From NCBI RefSeq assembly GCF_027627575.1, contig NZ_CP114065.1, forward strand, positions 6,200,001 to 6,264,000: 64,000 bases of DNA, written 5' to 3'. Under the pieces are notes generated by a model. That model was not told where the DNA came from, did no database searches, and saw only the letters and a program-made list of their open reading frames with translations. Source of the stretch: Kribbella sp. CA-293567 (GTDB taxonomy: Bacteria > Actinomycetota > Actinomycetes > Propionibacteriales > Kribbellaceae). Below, piece after piece: positions 9,125-17,975 of this stretch (position 1 is the stretch's first letter; every line of letters begins with the position of its first letter). The translations under genes and the position numbers were made by a program.

Positions 9125-9763
9125 TCAGACAGACAGCCGGATCACGCCGTAGTCGTAGCCGCGGCGCCGGTAGACCACACTCGGCTGGTTCTCGTCGGCA
9201 TCGACGAACAGGTAGAAGTCGTGCCCGACCAGTTCGAGCTCGTAGAGCGCCTGGTCCAGGGACATCGGCTTGGCCGTGTGGGTCTTCTCGCGCATCACCA
9301 GCGGCCCGTCGCCGGTCACCGTCAGCGAGCCGAACTTCTGCGTCGGGATCGCGTTGTCGTCCTCGGTCTCCTCGACCTCCGCGGCGATGCCGTTGGCCGC
9401 CTGCTTGGCGGCGATGTGCCGCAGCCCCTCGGGAGCGTGCTGGCCGGTGTGCAACCGGCGGCGGTCGGCCGCCTTGCGGACCTGTGCCTGCAACCGGTCC
9501 AGGGCGACGTCGAACGCTGCCTGCTTTGTCTCACCACAGGCTTCGGCCCGGACCACGGGCCCCTTGGTGTACATGGTGAGCTCGACGCGCATCGCCCGGT
9601 CGTGCTGTCGCGGGTTCTTCTCCTGGCTGACTTCTACTTCGCATCGCAGTACCCGGTGATCGACCTTCTCGATCCGCTCGAGTTTTTCCTCGACGTACTG
9701 CCGGAAGCGGTCACTGACCTCGCAGTGATGACCCTTGACAACGACGTCCACGGAAACCTCCAT
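9125..9763 (-). CDS. hpf: Long-form ribosome hibernation promoting factor
   Basis: HPF binds the decoding centre of idle 30S subunits and the long form also bridges two ribosomes into 100S dimers during stasis. The 212-residue protein has the N-terminal S30AE fold (about residues 1-105, with VDVVVKGHHCEVSDRFRQYV at the start). A charged linker follows, then the C-terminal dimerisation domain (about 155-212) with the conserved segment PMSLDQALYELELVGHDFY and YRRRGYDYGVIRL. Length matches mycobacterial and Streptomyces long HPF. It sits between comF and secA exactly as in mycobacteria, where the gene is often mis-annotated as yfiA/raiA. About 200 nt of upstream sequence separate it from the comF stop and should hold its own promoter. 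Confidence 0.95.
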   Translation of the reverse strand: MEVSVDVVVKGHHCEVSDRFRQYVEEKLERIEKVDHRVLRCEVEVSQEKNPRQHDRAMRVELTMYTKGPVVRAEACGETKQAAFDVALDRLQAQVRKAADRRRLHTGQHAPEGLRHIAAKQAANGIAAEVEETEDDNAIPTQKFGSLTVTGDGPLVMREKTHTAKPMSLDQALYELELVGHDFYLFVDADENQPSVVYRRRGYDYGVIRLSV

Positions 9764-9966
9764 CGATCGGCGACTCTGTTACGTCTTCGGACCCCCGTAA
9801 CCGCGGTTCGGACGCCCGAAACGACAACACCCGCTGTGCGGCCCGGCGAACTCCGTGGGAAGGAATCCGGCTGATCCGGTCCTCGTCCACATCCCAGTTC
9901 GACAAGCCCAAGCGGGTGTCATAGGCCAACGCTAGTCGGCTTCTGCGAAAACCGGTAGGGACGGTT

Positions 9967-10626
9967 TCATGAACCGGGCACCACGCGCCGCCGGGTGGCG
10001 GCCAGCACGGCACAGCCGAGGACCGGAATTCCCTGTGATGACAAGGACCGGCAGGCTTCGGCGAGCGTGGATCCGGTGGTCAGCACGTCGTCGACCACGA
10101 TCACCGGTTGACCGGTCAGCCTTTCAGCCCAGCGCGAACGCGCCGCGAAAGCCCCCGCCAGGTTGGTCGCCCGGTCCTCGGCGGACAGGCCGGCCTGGTC
10201 CCGCGGACGCCGTACGACGGTCAGCGCGTCGGCGACCCGTACGTCGTACCCACCGCGGCGGAGCCGGTGCACGGCAACCTTCGTGATGCGGCGCAGGGGG
10301 TCGTGCCCACGCCGCCGGACCGTGGCCGGCGAGGACGGCACCGGACAGAGCCAGGCCGCGCGGCCCGGTCCCAGCGCGGCCTGGATCGCCAGCGCCAGCG
10401 TGTCGCCGAGCGGCCGCGCCAGCGGATAGCGCGCATGCTCCTTGTGCGCGAGGATCACCGCTCGCACGATTCCGTCGTACTCCGTGGTCGCCGTCGTCAC
10501 CCGCAACTCGGCAGGCACCGGATCAGGCCAGGCCCGGTACGGCGTACTGGTGGCGAGCGCGAGCCTGCATCCCGGGCACAGCGACACCCCGGGTCGCTCG
10601 CAGCCCGCACAGCGCCCACCCAGCAC
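9967..10626 (-). CDS. comF: ComF family phosphoribosyltransferase-like protein
   Basis: The 219-residue product has an N-terminal zinc-finger-like pair (CAGC and CPGC) and a C-terminal type I phosphoribosyltransferase domain with the PRPP-binding loop VIVVDDVLTTGSTLAEA. The middle holds CPVPSSPATVRRRGHDPLRRI, typical of ComF. In competent bacteria ComF helps take up single-stranded DNA. In actinobacteria its role is not established, and no competence genes are nearby. The GTG at 10626 is the only standard start after an in-frame stop, but similarity appears to extend about 12 residues upstream (LLRDALVDLV), so a CTG start near 10660 is possible. It lies about 100 nt after lpqB on the same strand. 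Confidence 0.88.
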   Translation of the reverse strand: MLGGRCAGCERPGVSLCPGCRLALATSTPYRAWPDPVPAELRVTTATTEYDGIVRAVILAHKEHARYPLARPLGDTLALAIQAALGPGRAAWLCPVPSSPATVRRRGHDPLRRITKVAVHRLRRGGYDVRVADALTVVRRPRDQAGLSAEDRATNLAGAFAARSRWAERLTGQPVIVVDDVLTTGSTLAEACRSLSSQGIPVLGCAVLAATRRRVVPGS

Positions 10627-10725
10627 GAGATCGACGAGCGCGTCCCGCAGCAGCCACCCGGATCACGATCCGCGATCGCCGGTCCGGCCGCAACCGAGGC
10701 CGGGCCGACCTGTGGAAAACCCTGG

Positions 10726-12498
10726 TCAGCCCGGGTAGACGGGAGTGATCTGGCCTTCTGGGCCCTCGGCCAGATCGATCCAGGTCAGGTCCTTGCCTTG
10801 CCAGTGCAACTGCTTGTTGCTGTCCTGCACGGCGGGCAGGGTGTCGATGTTCGGGTTGGAGGCGACCAGCACCGCGTCGAACTTGTCGCTCCCGCCCGGG
10901 ATCACGCGCCGCTGCGAGCCGTCCATGTTGACCTGCCATGGCCGCGCCTGGTCACCCTTGAGCGCCTTGCCGGCCACCAGCACTCCGGTGTTGCTCCAGG
11001 CCGCGTCGGTGATATCGGCCAGCCGCAACTGCAGCGGCTTGAACCTGCCGAGCACCAACTGCTCCTGGTCGTTCGTCTCGACCGTCGCGGTCAGGACGGA
11101 GTTCACCCCCTTCGACTGCACCACCAGCAGTGCGCGGACGCCGTCCGGCGCCATCCGCAGCGCGATCGGGGTGGCCCCGTCGAACTTGGTCTGGACGAAC
11201 CGGAGCTTGCCGTCCTGGCCCCGCACCCGGAGCCTGGGCGTCGCACCATTGGCCCGGTCCAGGATCCAGAGGTTCTCCTCGTTGTCGTAGCTCGGCCGCA
11301 GCACCTTGCCCTCGGCCGCGATCGCCGTCTCGGCCTCTTCGTTCTTCGGCGCCTCCAGCGAGCCGACCACGACGCTCGGCCGGCCGCCCTTGGTGGTGGT
11401 GACGATCGCTCCGGTGGCACCGCCCAGGCTGACCGCGAACGACTGCGCGGAGTACGAGTACAGCGGGCTCTCGATCATCGGCCGGGCCTCGATCGTCTGG
11501 CCGTCGTCCTGGCCCAGAATGCGCTGGATCTTGCCGTTCCGCAGGCCGTACAGGTCCTTGAGCCGCCCGTTCAGCACGGACGGGTCGTACTGGCTGAACA
11601 GGTTCGTGAACTGCAGTACGTCTTCCTGGTCGGGCAGCAGCGGCGCGCCCTCGACGGTGATCCGGACCCGGTCGGTGATCGGGCGCAGCGTCCTGGTGAT
11701 CTGGGCAGCCAGCTTCTCCCGGTCCTGCGGGTCGGTCAGCGCGGTGACCGTGTCGCTGAGCGCCACCGTGGCGACGCCGTTCTCGACCGGGACCGAGACG
11801 TTCACCGTGGTGCCCGGCGGCGCCAGCGAGACGACGCCGTTGCCGAGCCGGCCGGTCGGGCCCTTCAGCAACTCCTGCACCAGCTGGGTCGCCGCCTGGC
11901 CGGAAGAGAGGTTGAAGGGCAGGAAGACCGGGTCCGGGACCAGCAGCCGCTTGGACGGGTTGAAGAAGTAGAGGGCGCGCGGAGTGAGCTTGGAGTCGAG
12001 CTGGTTGCTGCCCAGGAACACGCCGGGCGGCGCCTTCACGATCCGGAGCTCCTTGGACACCTCCGTCAGGGCGAACTTCCAGGTCAGGGTCCGCGGCGCC
12101 GGCGCGGGCGTCCAGGTGCCGCGGGAGTCGATGGTCGCGATCAGCGGCGCCGACAGTTGCACCACACCGTCGGAGGCCAGCGAGACCCCGGAGCTCGCGC
12201 TCTGGTCGTAGACCATGATCTGGGACTCGGGCTTCCAGGCGCCCGCCGCCTCCGCGGTCATGTACTCCCGGGCGACGTCGAAGGCCCGGGAGTCCGACAT
12301 CGCCTCGAGGAAGCCGTTGACCAGTTGCAGCGGCTCGGCGTTCGGCCGCGGTGGCCGCGCCTCGACGCCGATCCCGTTGTTGTTCGAGGCCGGGGCGTCC
12401 TGGCTGCTGCCGCGGATCGGGCCCTTGGCCGGCACGGTCGCGCAACCGGCCGCCAGCAGCGCGGTCGCCAGCAGCGTGGTCAGCAGTCGGCGCTTCAC
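10726..12498 (-). CDS. lpqB: Lipoprotein LpqB, MtrAB accessory protein
   Basis: LpqB is an exported lipoprotein that interacts with the sensor kinase MtrB in mycobacteria and modulates MtrA signalling for cell wall and division control. The 590-residue product begins with a lipoprotein signal peptide whose lipobox LAAGC places the acylated cysteine at residue 19. A GerMN-type domain follows in the middle (about 200-310) and a beta-propeller-like C-terminal half with repeated hydrophobic strands and the segment LRMAPDGVRALLV. It starts with GTG inside the mtrB stop (4-nt GTGA overlap), so mtrA, mtrB and lpqB are translationally coupled. Confidence 0.95.
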   Translation of the reverse strand: MKRRLLTTLLATALLAAGCATVPAKGPIRGSSQDAPASNNNGIGVEARPPRPNAEPLQLVNGFLEAMSDSRAFDVAREYMTAEAAGAWKPESQIMVYDQSASSGVSLASDGVVQLSAPLIATIDSRGTWTPAPAPRTLTWKFALTEVSKELRIVKAPPGVFLGSNQLDSKLTPRALYFFNPSKRLLVPDPVFLPFNLSSGQAATQLVQELLKGPTGRLGNGVVSLAPPGTTVNVSVPVENGVATVALSDTVTALTDPQDREKLAAQITRTLRPITDRVRITVEGAPLLPDQEDVLQFTNLFSQYDPSVLNGRLKDLYGLRNGKIQRILGQDDGQTIEARPMIESPLYSYSAQSFAVSLGGATGAIVTTTKGGRPSVVVGSLEAPKNEEAETAIAAEGKVLRPSYDNEENLWILDRANGATPRLRVRGQDGKLRFVQTKFDGATPIALRMAPDGVRALLVVQSKGVNSVLTATVETNDQEQLVLGRFKPLQLRLADITDAAWSNTGVLVAGKALKGDQARPWQVNMDGSQRRVIPGGSDKFDAVLVASNPNIDTLPAVQDSNKQLHWQGKDLTWIDLAEGPEGQITPVYPG

Positions 12499-14231
12499 GA
12501 GTCGTCACCACCGGTCAGCTTCTGGTACGGCGCTCCGACGTCGACCAGCGACATCTCGGTCACCACCCGGGCGGCGTCGGCGGGCCGGGGCGGCAGCGGC
12601 GAGCCGGTCAGCACGATGTCGGGGCGGCGGGGCAGCGTGAGCCGGAAGTACGCGCCGTCGCCCGGGGATCCCCAGGCGTCCAGCCGGCCACCGTGCAGCC
12701 GGGCGTCCTCGAGCGCGATCGACAGGCCCAGCCCGGTGCCGCCGGTGGTCCTGGCCCGGGCCGGGTCGGCCCGCCAGAACCGGCTGAACACCATCTCGGC
12801 CTCCTCGGCCCGGAAACCGACACCGTGGTCGCGGACGGCCACCGCCGCGGCCTCCTCGTCGTAAGCCGTGCTGATCACGATCGGCCGGCCCTCACTGTGC
12901 TCGATCGCGTTGCCGATCAGGTTGCGCAGGATCCGCTCGATCCGGCGCGAGTCCACCTGGGCCCGGCACGGTTCCGGCATCTCCAGCCGGACCTCGGCGC
13001 CCTTGCGCTCCAAGAGCGTCTCGTGGTTCTCCAGCACCCGCGCGACGATGTCGCGCAGGTCGATGTCCTCCAGGTCGAGCGCCGCGGCGCCGGCGTCGAA
13101 GCGGCTGATCTCGAGCAGGTCGGCGAGCAGTTCCTCGAACCGGTTGAGCTCGTTCTGCAGCAACTCGACCGAGCGGCGGCTGATCGGGTCGAAGTCGTCG
13201 CGGATGTCGTGCAGCAGGTCGGCTGCCATCCGGACTGTGGTGAGCGGGGTGCGGAGCTCGTGCGAGACGTCGGAGACGAACCGGCGCTGCAGCCGCGACA
13301 GCTCTTCCAGCCGGCGGATCTGCTGCTGCAGGTTGCTGGCCATCTTGTTGAACGAGACCGCCAGCCGGGCCAGGTCGTCGGTACCGCGGACCTGCATCCG
13401 CTCCTCCAGCCGGCCGGCCGCGAGTCGCTCCGCGATCCGCCGGGCCATCCGGACCGGTGTCACGACCTGCCGGGTGACCAGCCAGGCCACGCCGCCGAGC
13501 AGGACGACCAGCAGCAGTCCGGCGGTCAGGAGGGCGCGCTGGACGACTTCCAGCGTCTCCCTCTGAGCAGTGAGCGGGAACAGGAAGTACACCTCGTACC
13601 GCTGGGCGCTGGCGTTCAGCACTCGCAGCTGGGAGCCGATCGCCAGCCCCGGCTCGCTCTGGCCGTTGGTGTACTTGATCCGGACGTAGGTGTCCCAGAG
13701 CATGGTCTCGTCCCGGGAGACCGAGGCGCGCAGTTCGGTCGGGATCGAGTCGCTCTCGACCAGACCGGTGGTGCGGATCGCGTTCGACTCGGCGCTGTCG
13801 CTCGGGATCAGCACCACCTCGTACAGGCCGGGCCGGTTCGAGCCCGCGACCAGCTGCGACAGCTTCAGCTGGATCGCGCCCGCGTCGGCCGCGTTCAGCG
13901 AGCCGGACAGCGAGGCCAGCTGGGCGACGGCCTCCTTCTGCGCGGAGTCGCGGCGCGACTCCAGGATGCCGTCGGTGACCTGGCTCATCATCACCCAGCC
14001 GACCAGGATCAGCACGATCATCGACATCAGCAGGGTGCCGGTGACGATCCTCGCCTGGATCGAGCGCCGCCAGACGTCCGGCCAGTACCGCGGATGGGTC
14101 CGCCACAGCGGCTGCGGCTGGGCGTGCCAGTCAGCCCCTGCGGCGGTGAGCTCGATCTCGGTTCCGCGGGGCTCCGGCTCGGCCGCCGGCTTGTCCGCCT
14201 GCGACTGGTCGTCGCGTCCGTACTCGATCAG
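12495..14231 (-). CDS. mtrB: Two-component sensor histidine kinase MtrB
   Basis: MtrB is the membrane sensor kinase that phosphorylates MtrA. The protein shows a first membrane helix (RIVTGTLLMSMIVLILVGWV), an extracytoplasmic sensor region and a second helix (LLTAGLLLVVLLGGVAWLV). A HAMP segment follows, then the phosphoacceptor H-box (VSDVSHELRTPLTTVRMAADLL) and an HATPase domain with NLIGNAIEHS, DHGVGF and TGLGLSI. The first in-frame ATG (14027) lies inside the first helix, so the true start must be upstream, but the intervening frame has no ATG, GTG or TTG. I place the start at a CTG (14231) that overlaps the mtrA stop, giving 578 residues, close to the 567 of M. tuberculosis MtrB. A second CTG at 14108 is the alternative. 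Confidence 0.85.
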   Translation of the reverse strand: MIEYGRDDQSQADKPAAEPEPRGTEIELTAAGADWHAQPQPLWRTHPRYWPDVWRRSIQARIVTGTLLMSMIVLILVGWVMMSQVTDGILESRRDSAQKEAVAQLASLSGSLNAADAGAIQLKLSQLVAGSNRPGLYEVVLIPSDSAESNAIRTTGLVESDSIPTELRASVSRDETMLWDTYVRIKYTNGQSEPGLAIGSQLRVLNASAQRYEVYFLFPLTAQRETLEVVQRALLTAGLLLVVLLGGVAWLVTRQVVTPVRMARRIAERLAAGRLEERMQVRGTDDLARLAVSFNKMASNLQQQIRRLEELSRLQRRFVSDVSHELRTPLTTVRMAADLLHDIRDDFDPISRRSVELLQNELNRFEELLADLLEISRFDAGAAALDLEDIDLRDIVARVLENHETLLERKGAEVRLEMPEPCRAQVDSRRIERILRNLIGNAIEHSEGRPIVISTAYDEEAAAVAVRDHGVGFRAEEAEMVFSRFWRADPARARTTGGTGLGLSIALEDARLHGGRLDAWGSPGDGAYFRLTLPRRPDIVLTGSPLPPRPADAARVVTEMSLVDVGAPYQKLTGGDDS

Positions 14232-14926
14232 TCCGCACCGGCCTTGTAACCCACGCCGCGCACGGTCACCACGATCTCGGGGTGCTCGGGATCCTTCTCG
14301 ATCTTGGACCGCAGCCGCTGGACGTGCACGTTGACCAGCCGGGTGTCGGCGGCGTGCCGGTAGCCCCAGACCTGCTCGAGCAGCACCTCACGGGTGAAGA
14401 CCTGCCAGGGCTTGGAGGCCAGGCAGACCAGCAGGTCGAACTCCAGCGGGGTGAGCTGGATCGTCTCGCCGCTGCGCTTGACCGAGTGACCGGCCACGTC
14501 GATGGTCAGGTCGCCGATCGTCAGCGACTCCGGACCGGGCTCGTCCATCCGGCGCAGCCGGGCCCTGATCCGGGCCACCAGCTCCTTCGGCTTGAACGGC
14601 TTCACCACGTAGTCGTCGGCGCCGGACTCCAGGCCCAGCACCACGTCCACGGTGTCGCTCTTGGCGGTCAGCATCACGATCGGTACGCCGGACTCGGCCC
14701 GGATCGCGCGGCAGACGTCGATCCCGTCCATCCCCGGCAGCATCAGGTCGAGCAGCAGCAGGTCGGGCTTGAACTCACGGAAGGCCGGCACCGCCTTGTC
14801 GCCGGTGGCGACCAGATAGGTGTCGTAGCCCTCGTTGCGCAGCACGATGCTGAGCATCTCGGACAGCGCCGTGTCGTCATCGACGATGAGGACTCGGCCC
14901 CGCATCGTCCGGTTACCTTCTGCCAC
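14228..14926 (-). CDS. mtrA: Response regulator MtrA (OmpR family)
   Basis: MtrA is the essential actinobacterial response regulator coordinating replication, division and cell-wall genes. The receiver domain has the acidic pocket (VDDD, 15-18) and phosphoacceptor Asp60 in LLLDLMLPGMDG. The OmpR-type winged helix ends in TRLVNVHVQRLRSKIEKDPEHPEIVVTVRGVGYKAG. The GTG at 14926 is chosen because AAGGAG lies 6 nt upstream; an ATG seven codons later would give the MRGRVLIVDDD start seen in many relatives. First gene of the mtrA-mtrB-lpqB unit; a 219-nt divergent intergenic region separates it from the next operon. Confidence 0.96.
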   Translation of the reverse strand: MAEGNRTMRGRVLIVDDDTALSEMLSIVLRNEGYDTYLVATGDKAVPAFREFKPDLLLLDLMLPGMDGIDVCRAIRAESGVPIVMLTAKSDTVDVVLGLESGADDYVVKPFKPKELVARIRARLRRMDEPGPESLTIGDLTIDVAGHSVKRSGETIQLTPLEFDLLVCLASKPWQVFTREVLLEQVWGYRHAADTRLVNVHVQRLRSKIEKDPEHPEIVVTVRGVGYKAGAD

Positions 14927-15145
14927 GCCTTGCTCCTTGTACTGTCACGGCCGGTCCGGATCTGGCTTGCGCCCAGCGGGCGCCGATCGTACGCACTACG
15001 GATAGTGTCCCATTCCCCGGGTAGCGCACACGCCGGATCGCCGAGCGGGACCGTGCGAATGGCGGTATGAACCGTCCGGGCTGTGATCATGGTGCACTGC
15101 AGGGGTCCGTGACAAAACAAAGACACCCCAGGGAGGGGGCGGGGC

Positions 15146-16192
15146 ATGCGCGACGACATCGGCGTCCAGGAGAGTGCGGAGTACGCCGAACCGCTCCGCC
15201 CGTGGCTGCCGGCCGACCTGCTCGACAACGCCGCCCGGACCATCTCCGACAACAAGGCGATCATGCTCGGCCTGCCCGTACTGGCCGGGATCGGCCTGGC
15301 CGCCGTCCAGGCCGCGCTGACCCAGCTGACCGTGCCCGGCGGCATCAGCGGCTTCTTCGACGCCGACTCACCCTTCGAGCAGGCCGGCATCTCGATGCTG
15401 GTCATGTACGGACTGCAGCTCGTCCTGTTCGCCGTGGTGTCGAGCATGCTGTCCGGCATCATCGCCCTGGCCGCCGTCCGCAGTCAGCTGGCCAACCGGG
15501 TGGGTCCACGAGAGCTGCTCCGGCTGGTACGCCGTTCGCTGCCCGCTCTCGCCTGCGTCGGCATCGTCCAGTCCCTCTGCTTCGTCGTGGTGATCGCCGG
15601 CTGGGGCCTGGGCGTCTTCGGCGCCGGGGCCGGAGCAGACGCGATGATCTCGTCGGAGGTGGCCGGACTGGTCGCGGTGCTGCTGGTCCTGGTCGGCGGC
15701 GTGCTGGTGCTGGTCTTCGGGATCCGGCTCGTGCTGGCCGGCACGGTGGTGCTGATGGAAGGCAAGCACGCTCCCGACATCGGGCTCTACATCCCTGCCA
15801 GGGTAGGTATCTGGGGCTCTCTGCGACGGTCCTGGCAGCTGGTGCGGGGCAAGTTCTGGCGGGTGCTCGGCATCCTGCTGTTCGGTGGGGTGGTGGTGAA
15901 CATCGTCAGCTACGCACTGCAGTTCGGCATCGGCACTCTGATCGCCACGCTGGGCTCCTGGGCCGACGGAAGCCAGGACAGCAGCGCGACCGTCGTTGCC
16001 GTCGTCCTCGGGGTCGCCGCCGGGGTGGCGACCGTGCTGACCTTGATCGCGAGCCTTGCCTTCATGTCGGCCGTGCAGGCCCTCATCTACCTCGACCTGC
16101 GGGTCCGGCGTGAAGGGCTGGATCTGTGGCTGCGTCCCGCCCTCCGGCCTGAGCCCGGACCGGGCCTGCGGCAGCCGGGGTCGATCCTGTGA
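15146..16192 (+). CDS. Multi-pass membrane protein, head of MoxR-DUF58 operon
   Basis: A 348-residue integral membrane protein of unknown function. At least six hydrophobic segments are visible (around residues 42-62, 90-115, 140-165, 172-205, 235-265 and 280-315). The cytoplasmic loop with GIWGSLRRSWQLVRGKFWRVLG resembles membrane proteins that accompany glycerophosphodiester phosphodiesterase-like membrane domains. A GGGAGGGGG ribosome site precedes the ATG. Its stop overlaps the next start (GTGA). The coupling to DUF4129, DUF4350, MoxR and DUF58 suggests a part in a membrane-associated assembly or chaperone complex. No catalytic motif is seen. Confidence 0.75.
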   Translation: MRDDIGVQESAEYAEPLRPWLPADLLDNAARTISDNKAIMLGLPVLAGIGLAAVQAALTQLTVPGGISGFFDADSPFEQAGISMLVMYGLQLVLFAVVSSMLSGIIALAAVRSQLANRVGPRELLRLVRRSLPALACVGIVQSLCFVVVIAGWGLGVFGAGAGADAMISSEVAGLVAVLLVLVGGVLVLVFGIRLVLAGTVVLMEGKHAPDIGLYIPARVGIWGSLRRSWQLVRGKFWRVLGILLFGGVVVNIVSYALQFGIGTLIATLGSWADGSQDSSATVVAVVLGVAAGVATVLTLIASLAFMSAVQALIYLDLRVRREGLDLWLRPALRPEPGPGLRQPGSIL

Positions 16193-16836
16193 CGCCCAGG
16201 GTGTTCCTGGAGCCACCGATCGACATCGGTCGCGACGAGGCCGCGCGGGAGGCCGCCAGGGAGCTGGCCAAACCGGCGTACGGACAGGCGGGCGACAACG
16301 TCGTGTCCCGGATCGTCAACCAGGTGCTCGAATGGATCACCGACATGCTGGCCGACCTGACCGGGCAGTCTCCGGACGGCAACGCGGGGGTGCTGATGCT
16401 CGTCGGGCTGATCGCGCTGGTCGCGGTGGTGGTCCTCTGGCGAGCCGGCGTGCTGCGCACCACCCGTGGCACCAAGAGTCAGACCGTCTTCGAGAGCGAC
16501 CGGCCACGCAGCGCGTCGCAGTACCGGGCCCAGGCTGAGGGTGAGGCGGCCGGCGGCAACTACACGGCCGCTGTGCGTAGCAGGTTCCGTGCTTGTGTTG
16601 CTGAGCTGACCGAGCGCACTGTGCTCGACGACAGGCCGGGGCGAACGGCGTACGAGGCGGTGGCGGACGCGGGCCGCGTCGTACCGGCGCTGCGGGAGCC
16701 ACTGCAGCCGGCGGCGCTCGTCTTCACGGAGGTTGTCTATGGCAACCGACCCGGAACTGCGGAGCGCTATGCCCAAGTAGTGATGGCCGATGAGGCCGCC
16801 CGGCACGTGTCGACCCGGCAGTTGGTGCAGGAGTGA
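16189..16836 (+). CDS. DUF4129 domain membrane protein
   Basis: A 215-residue single-pass membrane protein. One hydrophobic helix lies near residues 66-86 (GVLMLVGLIALVAVVVLWRAGVL), followed by a cytoplasmic DUF4129 domain with the helical segment YRAQAEGEAAGGNYTAAVRSRFRACVAEL. DUF4129 is typically encoded next to MoxR ATPases and DUF58 proteins, and in some organisms is fused to transglutaminase-like domains. Start is a GTG overlapping the previous stop, and the stop overlaps the next start by 4 nt. Its role in the complex is not known. Confidence 0.82.
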   Translation: MTPRVFLEPPIDIGRDEAAREAARELAKPAYGQAGDNVVSRIVNQVLEWITDMLADLTGQSPDGNAGVLMLVGLIALVAVVVLWRAGVLRTTRGTKSQTVFESDRPRSASQYRAQAEGEAAGGNYTAAVRSRFRACVAELTERTVLDDRPGRTAYEAVADAGRVVPALREPLQPAALVFTEVVYGNRPGTAERYAQVVMADEAARHVSTRQLVQE

Positions 16837-17975
16837 GCACGGCGCTCGGCCGGAGCGGTTCCGAGGCGTGGCGGGCGTTGCGGCTGCCCATGCTGGTCAC
16901 CGGCATCGTGGTGCTCGGCGTACTGGTTCTGCTGATCGCCGGAGCCGCTAGGACCTCGGGGCCCTTCAGCCCGGACTCTGCTGAGCCGTCGGGCACCAAA
17001 GCCTTGGCTGCTCTGCTCGAAGACCACGGCGTCGACGTGACCGGCACAGAGGACCTCAAGGACGCCCTCGGCTCCGGGGCCGGCCGCACGCTGCTGATCG
17101 CGCCAGGCGGCTCTCTTCGCCGCTCCGACTGGGAGCGGATCGCCAACGGCAGTTGGAGCCACGTGGTGCTCATCCGGCCCACGACTCGAGCTCTGGAGGC
17201 CGTTGCCCCCGGCGTACGGAACTCGTCGGAGACTCTGCCGAAGCGCAGCCGCTCCCCTGGCTGCGATCTCCCTGCGGCAGTCAAAGCCGGTACTGCGACC
17301 GTCGCCGGCGTCTCGTACTCCGCTCCCGACTCGGCAATCGCCTGCTACGGCGACGGCATCAACCACACGGTGATCCGGCTCGAGACCGGCGGCAAGACTG
17401 TGGACGTAGTGGGGTCTTCTCGGACCTTCACCAACGCCGAACTGGCCGACGACGGCAATGCGGCGCTCGCACTGAACCTGCTGGGCACTCACTCGGACCT
17501 GGTCTGGTACCTACCGCAGTACGAGAGCAGCAGTAGCCGCAACAGCGATGCCGACGGGCCGCCGCTGGTCCCGCCGGACGTTCGGTACATCGCCTGGGCT
17601 CTGGCCTTCGCCGCGTTCGTGGTGGCGATCTGGCGCGGCCGGCGGCTCGGACCCGTCGTACCGGAGCCGTTGCCGGTCATCGTGCACGCGGCCGAGACCA
17701 CTGAGGGCCGGGCGCGGCTCTACCGCCGTTCCAGAGCTCGTGATCGTGCTGCGGCCGCGCTGCGCGAGTCTGCTCTGGGCAAGCTTCAGAAGGCCCACGG
17801 GATCCCCCGCCGGGCCGAGCCGATCGCCGTGGTGACGACAGTCGCGGCCCGCACCGGCAGGGATCCGGCAATGCTCTTCGAACTGCTCTATGGTCAACCA
17901 CCGGCCGACGACTCCGGCCTCATGTTCCTGTCCCATCAGCTGGACCTGCTGACGCTGGAGGTACGACACCCGTGA
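16833..17975 (+). CDS. DUF4350 domain membrane protein
   Basis: A 380-residue protein with a hydrophobic segment near residues 16-38, an extracytoplasmic DUF4350 domain (about 45-230; GTKALAALLEDHGVDVTG, TLLIAPGG) that resembles a GATase/ThuA-like fold, a second hydrophobic segment at about 245-263 (YIAWALAFAAFVVAIW) and a basic cytoplasmic tail rich in Arg. The family is almost always found beside MoxR ATPase genes. It overlaps both neighbours by 4 nt, consistent with a fixed stoichiometry. No enzymatic residues could be identified. Confidence 0.82.
   Translation: MSTALGRSGSEAWRALRLPMLVTGIVVLGVLVLLIAGAARTSGPFSPDSAEPSGTKALAALLEDHGVDVTGTEDLKDALGSGAGRTLLIAPGGSLRRSDWERIANGSWSHVVLIRPTTRALEAVAPGVRNSSETLPKRSRSPGCDLPAAVKAGTATVAGVSYSAPDSAIACYGDGINHTVIRLETGGKTVDVVGSSRTFTNAELADDGNAALALNLLGTHSDLVWYLPQYESSSSRNSDADGPPLVPPDVRYIAWALAFAAFVVAIWRGRRLGPVVPEPLPVIVHAAETTEGRARLYRRSRARDRAAAALRESALGKLQKAHGIPRRAEPIAVVTTVAARTGRDPAMLFELLYGQPPADDSGLMFLSHQLDLLTLEVRHP

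Noticed and set aside
10108..12864. 918-codon open frame opposite comF, lpqB and mtrB
   Set aside because: Runs across three well-supported genes on the other strand and is Arg/Gln/Gly biased; typical antisense artefact.
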